The notes under the pieces are model-generated. The model was not told the origin of the DNA and did not search any database. It was given only the letters and a program-made list of their open reading frames with translations. From Leptospira kirschneri serovar Cynopteri str. 3522 CT (GTDB taxonomy: Bacteria; Spirochaetota; Leptospiria; Leptospirales; Leptospiraceae), in assembly GCF_000243695.2 (NCBI RefSeq), contig NZ_AHMN02000011.1, positions 251,001 through 315,000 of the forward strand: a stretch of DNA of 64,000 bases, written 5' to 3'. The position numbers were made by a program, and so were the translations under genes. Positions 1 to 9,764 of this stretch are shown in pieces; within the stretch, counting starts at the first letter, position 1, and every line of letters begins with the position of its first letter.

Positions 1-1167
1 GGTAAATCGAATTGGAATTGGGTGACTTGGGCATCGTGTAGTGACGCAGCGATTAGTAAGATGAATCCGGCTTTTTGGAACGTCTCTTTTGAAACTGATC
101 AAGGAGGAATCATTACGGATTATAAGGGGAATGCACTGAGAGTTACTAGATACGGATCCAATTGGGGAGTTGCCTATGCAGCTAAACCTTCTTATTTAGA
201 AAAGGATACTACTAATAGTCCAACTTCTTTGTTTATTGTTGATAAAAATTTACTGAATTGGACACGTTATACAGCGAGCAATCTTGGTAAAACAGGACAA
301 TATTGTCCGGCTGGTAATCACGAAAGTATTCTACATAAAAGAGTCAAAAGAGATTTACCACCTAACTTCCAATTAACCGAGGAATGGATTCAAAGACTTT
401 ATGATATAGCGACTTCGGTTTCCGCTGAATCCGAGACTCGAGTCAGTGGATTCTGTGGTCCTTGTGCTCTTCATAGTTTTCAGATGTTGGCGGAACTTCA
501 GGACCGTCATTCTCAAGAACCTCTTCAGAGTGGTGGTTACTTTTTTGATACAGCTCCTAATACAGATCCTTTTATATCGTTTAGTCAACGTTATCCGCAT
601 TTGGAAAGACTGTTAGAAGATGTACCTAAAAAGTATGCACCTTATCCTCACTATTCTACACAAAGTTTTCTGTCATTTGCATCCATTGATACAATGCTGC
701 CTCAGTATTTTTGGTCTGCTTCTACCGAATTTACTAATCGGGATGAGATTCTTTCCCACATAAGTTCACTTATTAGTTCCCCTGCTGGAAGTATTTGGTT
801 CGGAGTTATGGAGAGACAACATCCTGATGGAACTACAAGGGGACACGCAGTTCCAATTCTTAGGATCTCTCAGGGATTAGTGGTAATTCCAACTAACGTG
901 CGTTTGTGGACATTAGAAACATTCAGAAGATTTTTAGCACCCACCACAGATCCGTCCCAAGTCATCGCGAATCTGGAAGGATCAAATACACTGACAAGAT
1001 TTACAACCATACAATCACTGGGAATGCTCACAACAAATATGTTTGATTCCATGGTCTCTAACAGAAATTGTACTGGAGAGGGGGAAGACAGAAGAGGTTC
1101 TGGAGAATATCCAACAAGTGCATCCGTAAATCAGTGTCCAAGCGGTAGATGTGCATTACCATTTTAA
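1..1167 (+). CDS. Virulence-modifying (VM) protein, PF07598/DUF1561 family, 5'-truncated by the window
   Basis: The frame is open from the first base, so this is the C-terminal ~388 residues of a longer gene; the in-frame GTG at 22 is not a credible start. The visible part begins at the end of the lectin-like region ([14 protein letters not shown], then [16 protein letters not shown]) and continues through the family's C-terminal domain. Diagnostic strings are [29 protein letters not shown] and the tail [13 protein letters not shown] ending in CALPF. The family is a pathogen-specific Leptospira paralogue set of secreted proteins with N-terminal ricin-B-like domains and a cytotoxic C-terminal domain (family knowledge). 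No frameshift is seen in the visible part. The gene stands alone; no co-directional gene follows for about 650 bp. The family call is confident; which paralogue it is cannot be told here. Confidence 0.85.
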   Translation, partial: GKSNWNWVTWASCSDAAISKMNPAFWNVSFETDQGGIITDYKGNALRVTRYGSNWGVAYAAKPSYLEKDTTNSPTSLFIVDKNLLNWTRYTASNLGKTGQYCPAGNHESILHKRVKRDLPPNFQLTEEWIQRLYDIATSVSAESETRVSGFCGPCALHSFQMLAELQDRHSQEPLQSGGYFFDTAPNTDPFISFSQRYPHLERLLEDVPKKYAPYPHYSTQSFLSFASIDTMLPQYFWSASTEFTNRDEILSHISSLISSPAGSIWFGVMERQHPDGTTRGHAVPILRISQGLVVIPTNVRLWTLETFRRFLAPTTDPSQVIANLEGSNTLTRFTTIQSLGMLTTNMFDSMVSNRNCTGEGEDRRGSGEYPTSASVNQCPSGRCALPF

Positions 1168-1825
1168 ATCAGTGATCATAATCCGATCGTTTACACATCA
1201 ATTCTGTGAAATTTTGAGTAATAAAGATTAGGCAAATCCGGCGTTGCCGGACCGCACTTTCGGCTCCAGTCAATAAATTGCATGCAAGAAACTGAATACA
1301 ATATTTCTTTTTTAGTTTCAATTTAATTATAGAACGCGATCATAGAGAGTGTTCTGCTGAGTTTCTCTACGCCTTAATCGCTTTCGCATTGAATTATACA
1401 AAGTTCACGTTAATCGATGCTTGATTACAACATTAACGAGTAGTAAATACTGTAAATTGCCCTGTTTTAGTGCAAAAAACTAGATACTTTATTATATAGT
1501 TCTGAGCGAAAAGCCAATCATTCCAGATTAGATGAAATTTTTTGAGAACTATTGTATATTTGCAGAATCGACCATTCATTTTTAATACTACTTTCACTCA
1601 TCTAAGTAGTAAGAAAAAGGTTTCCGTTTTTTGAATACAATGATACACTTCTAAATCTAATATGACTGACAAATCTAAAAACCTATTTTGCAAAGGCAAA
1701 AAAACTTACGGCACATTCCAAAACCGAATTGTTTTTTATCAAAAAGATCAAACTGAATCATTCAGCCTCTCCCTTCTAGGATCGTTCGACAGACTCTGTT
1801 CTTGCCTCGACTCCCGTAAGGAGTT
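1168..1825. other. Gene-free gap of decayed intergenic repeats
   Basis: No credible gene. About 1230-1420 is a diverged copy of the 'CGAATCCGGC ... TCAATAAATTGCATGCA' repeat. About 1441-1505 is a degenerate copy of the repeat ending ATACTTTATTATATAGTT. About 1510-1620 is a copy of the repeat ending in TCATCTAAGTAGTAA. No terminator for the upstream VM gene was recognised. Confidence 0.6.
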
Positions 1826-2239
1826 ATGATCTTGAATTTTCTTGCGATACTTTCTTGTCTAAACCTAAAACAATTCCAGTATTCTAAGTTTCGTTTGATT
1901 ATTTTATTTTTCTTTCTTTTGATTCCGATTTCAAATTGGAGCAAATCGAACGGAATGATAACAGTCGATGGAAATTATAAATATTATAACGTAGGACTAC
2001 AGGATCAGTTCACCTATCTTGAAATTAACGGACAAATCGAAAATTTGTCCGGAAAAGATCATGTAGAAGCTTTTTTTACGATGAACTTTTATGATAAAGA
2101 AGATATTCTTTTGGAAACCTGCCGATTTGCTGTGCAAGGATTTCCATCGGGACACAAGAGGGATTTTTATGCGAGTATGAAATACGTAGATCCAAAACAG
2201 ATCAAACGTTTTACGATAGAATTTGACGGAGAAAATTAA
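1826..2239 (+). CDS. Small exported protein, FxLYD-like
   Basis: A 137-codon reading frame with a basic N-terminus and a strongly hydrophobic stretch ([11 protein letters not shown], residues ~25-36) that could be a signal peptide. The mature part is a short beta-rich domain with a central IENLSGKDH segment and [12 protein letters not shown], which resembles FxLYD/DUF3426-type beta-sandwich domains that modulate extracytoplasmic complexes. That resemblance is a guess from pattern only. An AAGGAG lies at 1818-1823, only 2 nt before ATG 1826 but 8 nt before an in-frame TTG at 1832, so translation may begin at the TTG. No partner gene is adjacent: repeats lie on both sides. Function unknown. Confidence 0.6.
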   Translation: MILNFLAILSCLNLKQFQYSKFRLIILFFFLLIPISNWSKSNGMITVDGNYKYYNVGLQDQFTYLEINGQIENLSGKDHVEAFFTMNFYDKEDILLETCRFAVQGFPSGHKRDFYASMKYVDPKQIKRFTIEFDGEN

Positions 2240-2332
2240 TTTGTTCACAAGTTTCTAAAGAAATGATTAGATGAGTTTGAACGCGAATCATTTAGAATTT
2301 TATAATACACTTTCTGAATTTTTTAGATGATC

Positions 2333-2433
2333 AGAGTTGTTGAAAAGTCGCATAGTTCAATTCACAAAACTGCTTCAATTGATCTATTTCCATGAAATAG
2401 AAACAGATGGAGAATCCATTTTTCAACAACTCT
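2333..2433. repeat. Palindromic ~100-bp element, copy 1
   Basis: Begins AGAGTTGTTGAAAA and ends TTTTTCAACAACTCT, so its ends are inverted repeats. The interior carries the family signature ACTGCTTCAATTGAT then GAAATAGAAACAGATGGAGA. Confidence 0.85.
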
Positions 2434-2534
2434 ATTTTTAAACTAGATAAATTTCAGAAACTTTTATGTAGTCAATTCTAAGAAATGATTTCAAAATAAA
2501 ATTATAAAAATTGAATGTTTTTATTAGGAGATTT

Positions 2535-2730
<196 letters not shown>

Positions 2731-3123
2731 TTCGATGTAAAAAAACTTGGGAGAATAAAAAAACTCAATGTCCCAATTTCCTCGGAACTTAACTTTATGT
2801 TGCTTTTTTGAATCCAGTAAAATAGCTTTTTCAAATTCAGTGTCGGATTGTTCGACAGGTCGCGCCAACTCAAGTAAAACATAACTGTTTTTGTATTGGT
2901 GATACTGACTTACGTTAAAATAGAAACGAATCAATATAAGAAAGTCTAAAAAACGAAATAGAAAAATTTTTATGATGATTTGATATAAGAAAGTTTTAAA
3001 ATAGAGAGTCAGATTTTAGATAAAATATAATTTTTAGGTTTTAAATGTGGGTTGATAAAAACCGTACATTTAAAACGATCGAAACACAATAAATTCGCTC
3101 GCCTAAACGGCTAAGGAAAAACC

Positions 3124-3933
<810 letters not shown>

Positions 3934-4000
3934 GTGTCAGCGTTATGCGGGCTTGTTCGACAAGCTACTCGGATCTATAGTATAAAATACCCAATCCAAT

Positions 4001-4091
4001 AGAGTTATTGAAAGTGACGATTTACAAAACTACTTCAATCGACCGTTTCCAGAAAACAAAAACAGTTGAAGAATTCATCTTCAACAACTCT
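4001..4091. repeat. Palindromic ~100-bp element, copy 2
   Basis: Starts AGAGTTATTGAAAG and ends CTTCAACAACTCT. It is flanked by AAT on both sides (3998-4000 and 4092-4094), consistent with a 3-bp target duplication. It interrupts CGAATCCGGC-type repeat sequence. Confidence 0.8.
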
Positions 4092-4117
4092 AATTGTTTA
4101 CATATCAATTCTATGAA

Positions 4118-4310
4118 TCCTGCGTAAGAAAATTTGGGCGAATCCAGCTGTTACGGGCCGTGCTCTTTAGCTCCAATCAATAAAGTGTATGAAAGAAACT
4201 TAATACGATATATCGTCTTTAGTTTCAGTTTAAAACTCTTTCGTAAAAAGCGTTCTGCTTGAGTTGGCGCGATCCCTTTCGCGTTATGCTCAACTCAACG
4301 TGGTAGTTCC
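4118..4310 (+). repeat. CGAATCCGGC repeat, diverged copy
   Basis: GGGCGAATCCAGCTG, TCAATAAAGTGTATG and the tail GATCCCTTTCGCGTTATGC mark the element. It matches the copies at 30.7 and 46.4 kb with many substitutions. Confidence 0.7.
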
Positions 4311-4511
4311 CACATTTTAAAAGTTCTACAGTAGAATTTCAAATTTGCAGTAGTTCCTACATTAGTTTGATATGCAAAATATTCCAATTTCCTAAAATTG
4401 CGGGAACTCTCGCAAAACTTTAGATCTTTTCCGTTTCAGAGAATGAAGTCCAGAGATCCATTTAAAAAAACGGAATCTGTCCGCACAAAATAGACTGTGG
4501 GAACTACCACA
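4299..4511. repeat. Cluster of four GGGAACT dyad motifs
   Basis: Four 16-18-nt dyads occur within 213 bp. Two examples are TTGCGGGAACTCTCGCAA (4399-4416) and TGTGGGAACTACCACA (4496-4511). Both have the same core but different, self-complementary arms. The other two are read on the minus strand. See the finding on the whole family. Confidence 0.75.
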
Positions 4512-4732
4512 ATTTCCCAAGAGAATTTTCAAGCATTACGTTTTAGAAATGATCTTTCTATTCCCTTTCATTGGTTAAAAAATCCATAAAAAACGCCATA
4601 ATAATGTATTTTAATGCTAATATAATTTAAAAAACACAGATAATTATTTATAAATATAATTTAGTCCTTAATTTGTTGATAATGGGTCATATATAATAAA
4701 ATGTGTTAAAATTTTATATTTTAGACTTAATT

Positions 4733-5059
4733 ATGCAAAAACGAATCATTTTGGTTTTATTTGGAATTTCCACTTTCTGTAACTTACTATTTGTTTATCC
4801 TGTTTTCAAAAAATCTCCGGAACCAGTATCGATTACAGCAAAGTCCGACTGCCCCAAAGAAGTGGAAAATAAGAAAGAATTCTTCTCAGTCGTTCGAATT
4901 CTTCCCCATCCCCCCGACTTTTTAGAAGGTAAAAGCCTCCGATTTCTTTCTTATACTACTCGAAAAGAAAAGGGCAGGAAATGGATCCTTTTTCAAGAGA
5001 AGATCGGAAATAGCCAAAAAGAAACCAAAGTTGATGCGGAAGCGGTTCGATGGTTTTGA
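4733..5059 (+). CDS. Small exported hypothetical protein, first gene of lipoprotein operon
   Basis: Start taken as ATG 4733 (MQKRIILVLFGIST), because the upstream GTG at 4703 only adds an AT-rich run. About 108 residues: a hydrophobic N-terminal segment (residues ~3-21, possible signal anchor), then FKKSPEPVSI, a single Cys (SDCPKE) and a basic C-terminal half (TTRKEKGRKW). No known domain recognised. Its last 10 bases overlap the next gene (5050), indicating translational coupling. A TATAAT hexamer lies ~36 nt upstream. It heads an eight-gene run to 10396. Function unknown. Confidence 0.6.
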   Translation: MQKRIILVLFGISTFCNLLFVYPVFKKSPEPVSITAKSDCPKEVENKKEFFSVVRILPHPPDFLEGKSLRFLSYTTRKEKGRKWILFQEKIGNSQKETKVDAEAVRWF

Positions 5060-5775
5060 AAAAACTCGTTCGAATCTTTTTACTATTTCTCGTAGGTGTT
5101 ACGACAACGAGTTTGTTTTCAGAAAAACAGACTTCTGGTGAAACCCAGTATCGCAAAGGTATTTTACTTTTAAATAATGGACCTGCTTTATCCGGAGAAG
5201 TAGGAGAGTTCCAGGATTTTTATTTTATCCGCAACTCTAAAATTGGTAAAAAAATTTCAAAAGATCAAGTAGTCGATTTTATTTCAGAAGAATATTATAA
5301 TAAAATAATATATTCATCAGCTTTAAAAAGCGCCTTTGGGTCTCTTGTTTTTTTTAACGCTTCCGCAGACAAACAATGGAGGGGATTTCCTCAGGACAAT
5401 TTTACTAACGATGGAAGGTTGGAAGACTTTTTTATCCTCTGGATTAAAATCAGTCTGCTTCTATTGACCGCGGCGGCTTATGTTGATGCCGATGAAAAAA
5501 ATCATTCTTTAAAAAATGCATATTCCGGTTTTAACGATAAGGAAAAACACGCATTCCAAAATTCTTATACACGATACCAAATTTTAGGCGGAGTTACGAT
5601 CGGTTTTTTCACTTTTACCACCGTTAAAGCTTACGTCCGTTTTGGTAAAAATGATCACTACAAAGATCTACAAATTCAAGGGAGAGAATTAAGGTCATTT
5701 GGTGAAACCTCGGATCCTAAAACTTCTCTATTAGGTGCTCCAAATATTCAATTTGCATTTACGTTATACTTTTGA
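5050..5775 (+). CDS. Exported/membrane hypothetical protein
   Basis: 241 residues with an N-terminal signal-like segment (KKLVRIFLLFLVGVTTTSLFSE). Residues ~30-85 (YRKGILLLNNGPALSGEVGEF and KISKDQVVDFISEEYY) look like a small beta domain. Two later hydrophobic stretches, WIKISLLLLTAAAYV (~140) and ILGGVTIGFFTFTTV (~175), could be membrane segments. The C-terminus PNIQFAFTLYF ends in Phe with alternating hydrophobics, which is reminiscent of outer-membrane beta-signal ends, but that is speculative. The start overlaps the previous gene by 10 nt; the next gene follows after 11 nt. No family recognised; probably an envelope component of the same operon. Confidence 0.6.
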   Translation: MVLKKLVRIFLLFLVGVTTTSLFSEKQTSGETQYRKGILLLNNGPALSGEVGEFQDFYFIRNSKIGKKISKDQVVDFISEEYYNKIIYSSALKSAFGSLVFFNASADKQWRGFPQDNFTNDGRLEDFFILWIKISLLLLTAAAYVDADEKNHSLKNAYSGFNDKEKHAFQNSYTRYQILGGVTIGFFTFTTVKAYVRFGKNDHYKDLQIQGRELRSFGETSDPKTSLLGAPNIQFAFTLYF

Positions 5776-5786
5776 GGAAAAGAATT

Positions 5787-6455
5787 ATGAAACAGATTTG
5801 TTCTATATATTTTAAAATTTTAGAATATTCAATTATTATTTTGATAGGAATTGTGGGATGTATCAAGCCTGGTTCCGGTAAATTTCCACCCTTGTTCTTG
5901 TCTTCCGTCACTCCATATACTCCTGCCGATTTGGGCATAGAAACTCCGGCGGCGGGTTCCCCTTTATCGACGTTACCCGCTATTTCAGACAAGGAGCGAG
6001 AATCTATCGAAGAGGCGTTTCGTTTGATGAACGAAAACGGCCAACTGGATCAGAAGTTCGTAAAAGAATCCTCTATGGCTTCCAGAGAATTGCTTTTTAA
6101 CCGTCCGTTATCCGATACCGAATTAGAGGCAAAAGTAGAAGCGGAATTGAAAGGTGAATCTTATCCGACTCCTACATATGGCACTGAACAACAAATTCTT
6201 CTTCAAGAAAGTCAGGCCGCGGACGTTTTTTACGGAAGGGTGGAAGCTGATCTTCCCAATATGACGGTTCCTCAGCTGATCAAAGTCCGAGAAAACTTTA
6301 CCTTGAGTTTAGTTATGATTCGGTTTATGATCGATTATGGAAATACTCCTAACGGAATTCCTACTTCTTTTTTAATTATGGCCCGTGAGAAGGCAGTGGC
6401 AATCCGCCAAAAAGTAAACTTAGAACTCATCAAACGCGACGTTAAATCCTTATGA
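5787..6455 (+). CDS. Lipoprotein of unknown function
   Basis: Start is ATG 5787, preceded by GAGGAAAAG; an upstream in-frame TTG at 5772 overlaps the previous stop and is less likely. The N-terminus MKQICSIYFKILEYSIIILIGIVGC is a signal peptide with lipobox IVGC. The mature ~197 residues start with a Pro/Ser-rich linker (PYTPADLGIETPAAG), then are mostly helical and charged (ESIEEAFRLMNENGQ, ELEAKVEAELKGE, MTVPQLIKVRENF). No domain recognised. It sits 11 nt after the preceding gene and 55 nt before a pair of duplicated lipoproteins, so it is probably co-transcribed with them. Likely periplasmic or outer-membrane anchored. Confidence 0.65.
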   Translation: MKQICSIYFKILEYSIIILIGIVGCIKPGSGKFPPLFLSSVTPYTPADLGIETPAAGSPLSTLPAISDKERESIEEAFRLMNENGQLDQKFVKESSMASRELLFNRPLSDTELEAKVEAELKGESYPTPTYGTEQQILLQESQAADVFYGRVEADLPNMTVPQLIKVRENFTLSLVMIRFMIDYGNTPNGIPTSFLIMAREKAVAIRQKVNLELIKRDVKSL

Positions 6456-6510
6456 TTGGCCGCATCATTTCAACATATTTTAGAAAATGAATATTCCAGG
6501 AAAGAATCCT

Positions 6511-7050
6511 ATGTTAAAGCGAATCTTATATTTAGTTTTTATCTCTTACTTAAATCTTAACTGCGATTACTCGCAGGGGACTTCAACGAGTGATTATCAT
6601 AACGAGTTTATGTTAGAATATTCTATTTTCTTTATTCTTCCCAATCTTGATCTCAATCAATATTGCCCACCCACAGAGGAAATTCCAATATTGGAACCCG
6701 GAACTTATACAAGATATATGTCGGAAGGGGATACATATATTTTTGATAATAGAGCTAGGTTGAATGCACCTTATCAAGGACATGCTTCAGAATACTTTAC
6801 TTTTATCATTCAAGAGAATGCAGAGCAAGAGATTAAGTTAATTAGTCCAGTGTGCGGAACAAGTCCAGATTTCTATTCTGCTAAAGGGGATTCTGGAACT
6901 TTTGGACATTTAGAAACATTATATATTAGTTTAAGAATACCTGAATCTAAACCTCAGAATCGATACGGATATTTCACGAAACTAAAAGCCGTATCTGGTT
7001 CAGGAACTATTACATTTACCACACCCACTGTGCAAGACCCACCAAGATAA
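6511..7050 (+). CDS. Lipoprotein, first of a tandem duplicated pair
   Basis: Start chosen at ATG 6511 (MLKRILYLVFISYLNLNC), with AGGAAAG 6 nt upstream; ATG 6487 has no such site. Lipobox LNLNC gives a mature protein of ~160 residues. Residues ~31-85 are identical to the next protein (55 residues from NEFMLEYSIF to NRARLN), although the DNA differs at seven positions, all synonymous. The rest is diverged apart from a shared SGSGTITFTTP near the C-terminus. The pattern of beta strands with GTYTRYMSEGDTYIF resembles small secreted beta-sandwich (PPC-like) domains, but this is not established. Located 55 nt after the previous lipoprotein gene and 16 nt before its paralogue. Confidence 0.7.
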   Translation: MLKRILYLVFISYLNLNCDYSQGTSTSDYHNEFMLEYSIFFILPNLDLNQYCPPTEEIPILEPGTYTRYMSEGDTYIFDNRARLNAPYQGHASEYFTFIIQENAEQEIKLISPVCGTSPDFYSAKGDSGTFGHLETLYISLRIPESKPQNRYGYFTKLKAVSGSGTITFTTPTVQDPPR

Positions 7051-7066
7051 AAATAAGGAATTTAAA

Positions 7067-7606
7067 ATGAAAAAAATCTTATGTTTAATTTTTATTTCTT
7101 ACTTTAGTTTTGATTGTAGCCTGACTCGAGAAAGTTCGCACGGCAACTTTTATAACGAGTTTATGTTAGAATATTCTATTTTCTTTATACTTCCCAATCT
7201 TGATCTCAATCAATATTGTCCGCCCACAGAGGAAATTCCAATCTTGGAACCCGGAACTTATACAAGATATATGTCGGAGGGAGATACGTATATTTTTGAT
7301 AATAGAGCTAGGTTGAATGGTGTTCCAGGGACCTCTGATTCTGAAAGAAGTTTTAATTTCACATTTCAAGAATCAGTGAATCAACAAGTGAAACTTACAA
7401 GTCCAGTTTGTGGTAATGATCCTTTGGAAAGTCGTTCTTATAATGATTCCGGATTATCAGGACAAATTGAGTCAGTTTATATCTTTTTAAGAATTCCACC
7501 TTATAGTGATACAAAAAGATCTTTATTTTTTACAAAATTAACCGCCGTTTCTGGTTCAGGAACTATTACTTTTACAACACCGTCAATCGCCAATCCACCG
7601 CTTTAA
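7067..7606 (+). CDS. Lipoprotein, second of the tandem duplicated pair
   Basis: 179 residues; MKKILCLIFISYFSFDCSL is a lipoprotein signal peptide with lipobox SFDC. It carries the same 55-residue block as its upstream neighbour, starting after HGNFY, and the same TAVSGSGTITFTTP end. The regions between differ clearly (GVPGTSDSERSFNFTFQESV here against APYQGHASEYFTFIIQENA there). The silent-only divergence of the shared block suggests the protein sequence itself is constrained. It lies 16 nt after its paralogue and 14 nt before the SGNH hydrolase. Function unknown; probably a surface or periplasmic partner of the hydrolase. Confidence 0.7.
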   Translation: MKKILCLIFISYFSFDCSLTRESSHGNFYNEFMLEYSIFFILPNLDLNQYCPPTEEIPILEPGTYTRYMSEGDTYIFDNRARLNGVPGTSDSERSFNFTFQESVNQQVKLTSPVCGNDPLESRSYNDSGLSGQIESVYIFLRIPPYSDTKRSLFFTKLTAVSGSGTITFTTPSIANPPL

Positions 7607-7620
7607 TCACGAGGATCACT

Positions 7621-9048
7621 ATGAGAACATTTAACATTACTGAATTTTATTTATTTATGCTACTTTTTCTAACAACAAACCTAAAACTTTTTGCAGACAA
7701 AAATAGTTTTAAGTTTTGGTTTCCGGATGCGAATCACACGTATAACCATTTCGTTATTCAAACCAACTGTAATACACAGTTCAACAATAATGATCCAGAA
7801 TCTTTTGAACCTAATAAAACGTTTCTTACAATGTATGGGGATAGTTTGGGAGATTTTATAGATGAACCTGCCTATGGATATTTTGGTTGGGATCAATATC
7901 TAACTTTGATGAACTTTAGTGTAGAATGGAATGTGCAGAACCTAGCCATAGGAGGATATACAACAAAAAATTTACATGAATTAATTGCAGCTTGTGCAGA
8001 TAGATATGAAAGGCGTATCAATTTTAAAACGGCGCCTAACGTAGCATTTGAAATCGGAGGAAACGATTTTTGGCACAATGCACTTCTTTTGACCTATATG
8101 CCTTGGAAGTTTAGTTCCGTAGTAGGTCGTGTGGCTTTCAATACTAAATCCATTTTGTATCAATTGAGAAATCCAAGACGGAATAAAGACATTCTGGTCA
8201 TGGGAAATTTTCCAAATCTATCTTACAGTCCTACATTAGGAAATATGAATCAATATTTTTCTCCGATGGCTACCCAACCGGATAGCGGTTTTAGTTATAA
8301 TATGAGCCAGCTACAGTCAGAACAAAAAAACGCAATGCGTGAGGAAGAAGAAGCCTCTATTTTAACTTTATTACCTCCGACAGGATGGATCACCTTACTT
8401 TATATGCCGATCGATTTGGATCATTTGCATACTGAGTTTGTAGAATCGATCCTTTATATCAAAGAGGCTTACAACCGAGTTATAGTAAACCTAGAAATTC
8501 AAACTGGAATTGAAGAATTGGATATGCTTCGCACACAGATCAAAAATGCGGGTACTTCGCCCACCATGCAAGACGATTGGTACTGGCTCTGGTTGCACAG
8601 AGTGAAAAACAATCCCAGCATGGTAACTAGTTTAGGAATGTATTTTTCTCAAGGGGCCATCGAACAAGCGGCGCAAGAAGTCAATGGTAAATACGGCAAA
8701 GTGCAATTTCTACCTTTGTATCATCTTTTTATACGCCAAAGAGATTGTTTTGAGTTTGGTCAGTGTTGGGTAGCAAATCCTTGGTTGTACCAGGATCAGA
8801 TAGGACATTTAAATTACATTGGATATACAGTGTGGGCGGGGGCTTTGTCCGCAAAGGTGATCGAACTAGATTGGCATAATTCTTTAAGAAACGGTCCTCC
8901 TCATTACGACGGAGCGGTTTCCATTCCTGGAGATGATACTGTGGTTGTTGCTCTGCCGGAAGAACAACCACCTCAAAACGTAGAAGTGGAGGAATGGCCG
9001 ATTGATTTCTGGATATTAGTCTGTATTTTTACCGGAAAATGTTGGTAA
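7621..9048 (+). CDS. Exported SGNH/GDSL-family hydrolase
   Basis: 475 residues with an N-terminal signal segment (FYLFMLLFLTTNLKLFA, residues ~9-25). SGNH blocks are visible: block I MYGDSLGDF with the nucleophile Ser75 (GDSL), block II NLAIGGY (Gly ~111), block III IGGNDFW (Asn148) and a C-terminal acid/His pair Asp392/His396 in QDQIGHLNYIGY. The D-to-H spacing is one residue longer than the usual DxxH. A long insert (~200-390, including an EEEEAS patch) separates blocks III and V, so the protein is about twice the length of minimal GDSL esterases. Family members hydrolyse ester, acyl or acetyl groups on lipids or glycans; the substrate here is unknown. It sits in the middle of a lipoprotein operon, 14 nt after the duplicated lipoproteins and overlapping the next gene by 10 nt, pointing to an envelope substrate. 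Confidence 0.8.
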   Translation: MRTFNITEFYLFMLLFLTTNLKLFADKNSFKFWFPDANHTYNHFVIQTNCNTQFNNNDPESFEPNKTFLTMYGDSLGDFIDEPAYGYFGWDQYLTLMNFSVEWNVQNLAIGGYTTKNLHELIAACADRYERRINFKTAPNVAFEIGGNDFWHNALLLTYMPWKFSSVVGRVAFNTKSILYQLRNPRRNKDILVMGNFPNLSYSPTLGNMNQYFSPMATQPDSGFSYNMSQLQSEQKNAMREEEEASILTLLPPTGWITLLYMPIDLDHLHTEFVESILYIKEAYNRVIVNLEIQTGIEELDMLRTQIKNAGTSPTMQDDWYWLWLHRVKNNPSMVTSLGMYFSQGAIEQAAQEVNGKYGKVQFLPLYHLFIRQRDCFEFGQCWVANPWLYQDQIGHLNYIGYTVWAGALSAKVIELDWHNSLRNGPPHYDGAVSIPGDDTVVVALPEEQPPQNVEVEEWPIDFWILVCIFTGKCW

Positions 9049-9764
9049 TTCTCCAAAAAATAAGGGTTTTATACTTTTGTATCTTTAGTATATTATTTAT
9101 TTATTGCATTCAAGAAAATGAATCTAATCCTAGCCTACAATTGGCGCTCGTTCAGTCTCAGATGCAGGTTGTGCCGAAATACGAAATTCCGGAAATCAAG
9201 GCTTGCCTTGTTAATACTTTGGTTTTGGGTAGAATGATTACTACTTGTTACGAAATCGAAAGAGAATTTTGTAATTTAGATTTTTTTAATAATATTAAAA
9301 CGCCAGCAATTTTGCAAAACAGAAGGGATGATTTAACGTTTATTAGCATTAACTTTCCGAACTGCGCGTCCGGAACCGCACCATTGTTCCTAAAATATTC
9401 AAACTTGCAAACTCCAGCTTCTATGGTATGGAAAGATTCTTTCGGGTTCGATGGAGCTAACTTGGAATCTCAATTTCAGTTTACCAATCAGAGCAGTTGT
9501 AAGGATTTAAAATTGGAGACGGCTCCGTTTGTAACGGTAGGATTTTCCCGTTTACTAAATTCTACGGAATTATCTCAATTGAACGGTGTTGAGGCGGAGC
9601 TTGCTTTGATCCCCGCGACTAACGCGGCTTGTATGAACGATTTGAACTTTAGCGCCGACTTAATTTTTTTGACACAGAATATCAAAAGCGGAATTTTACT
9701 AAAAGGAATTTCCTGTGCATATCAGAGTGGTTCCGGTTTTCCGATTTGTCCTTGGAGTCCTTAG
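9039..9764 (+). CDS. Lipoprotein of unknown function
   Basis: 241 residues; ATG 9039 overlaps the end of the hydrolase gene, a coupled start. An alternative TTG sits at 9042. The N-terminus LYFCIFSILFIYCIQEN fits a lipoprotein signal with Cys in FIYC. The mature protein has several cysteines (KACLV, TTCYEIE, EFCNLDFF, NCASG, SSCKDL, AACMND, ISCAYQ, PICPW), so disulphides in the periplasm or at the surface are likely. No family recognised. The stop TAG overlaps the next GTG start by one base. Confidence 0.65.
   Translation: MLVILQKIRVLYFCIFSILFIYCIQENESNPSLQLALVQSQMQVVPKYEIPEIKACLVNTLVLGRMITTCYEIEREFCNLDFFNNIKTPAILQNRRDDLTFISINFPNCASGTAPLFLKYSNLQTPASMVWKDSFGFDGANLESQFQFTNQSSCKDLKLETAPFVTVGFSRLLNSTELSQLNGVEAELALIPATNAACMNDLNFSADLIFLTQNIKSGILLKGISCAYQSGSGFPICPWSP

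Larger units (their letters stand above)
3934..4732. other. Gene-free gap of repeats and a cluster of GGGAACT dyads
   Basis: Contains a palindromic element (4001-4091), a CGAATCCGGC repeat (about 4118-4310) and four copies of the GGGAACT dyad at about 4299-4314, 4347-4362, 4399-4416 and 4496-4511. The stretch 4560-4732 is extremely AT-rich with a perfect TATAAT at 4692-4697 upstream of the lipoprotein operon; no well-spaced -35 box was found. Confidence 0.6.
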
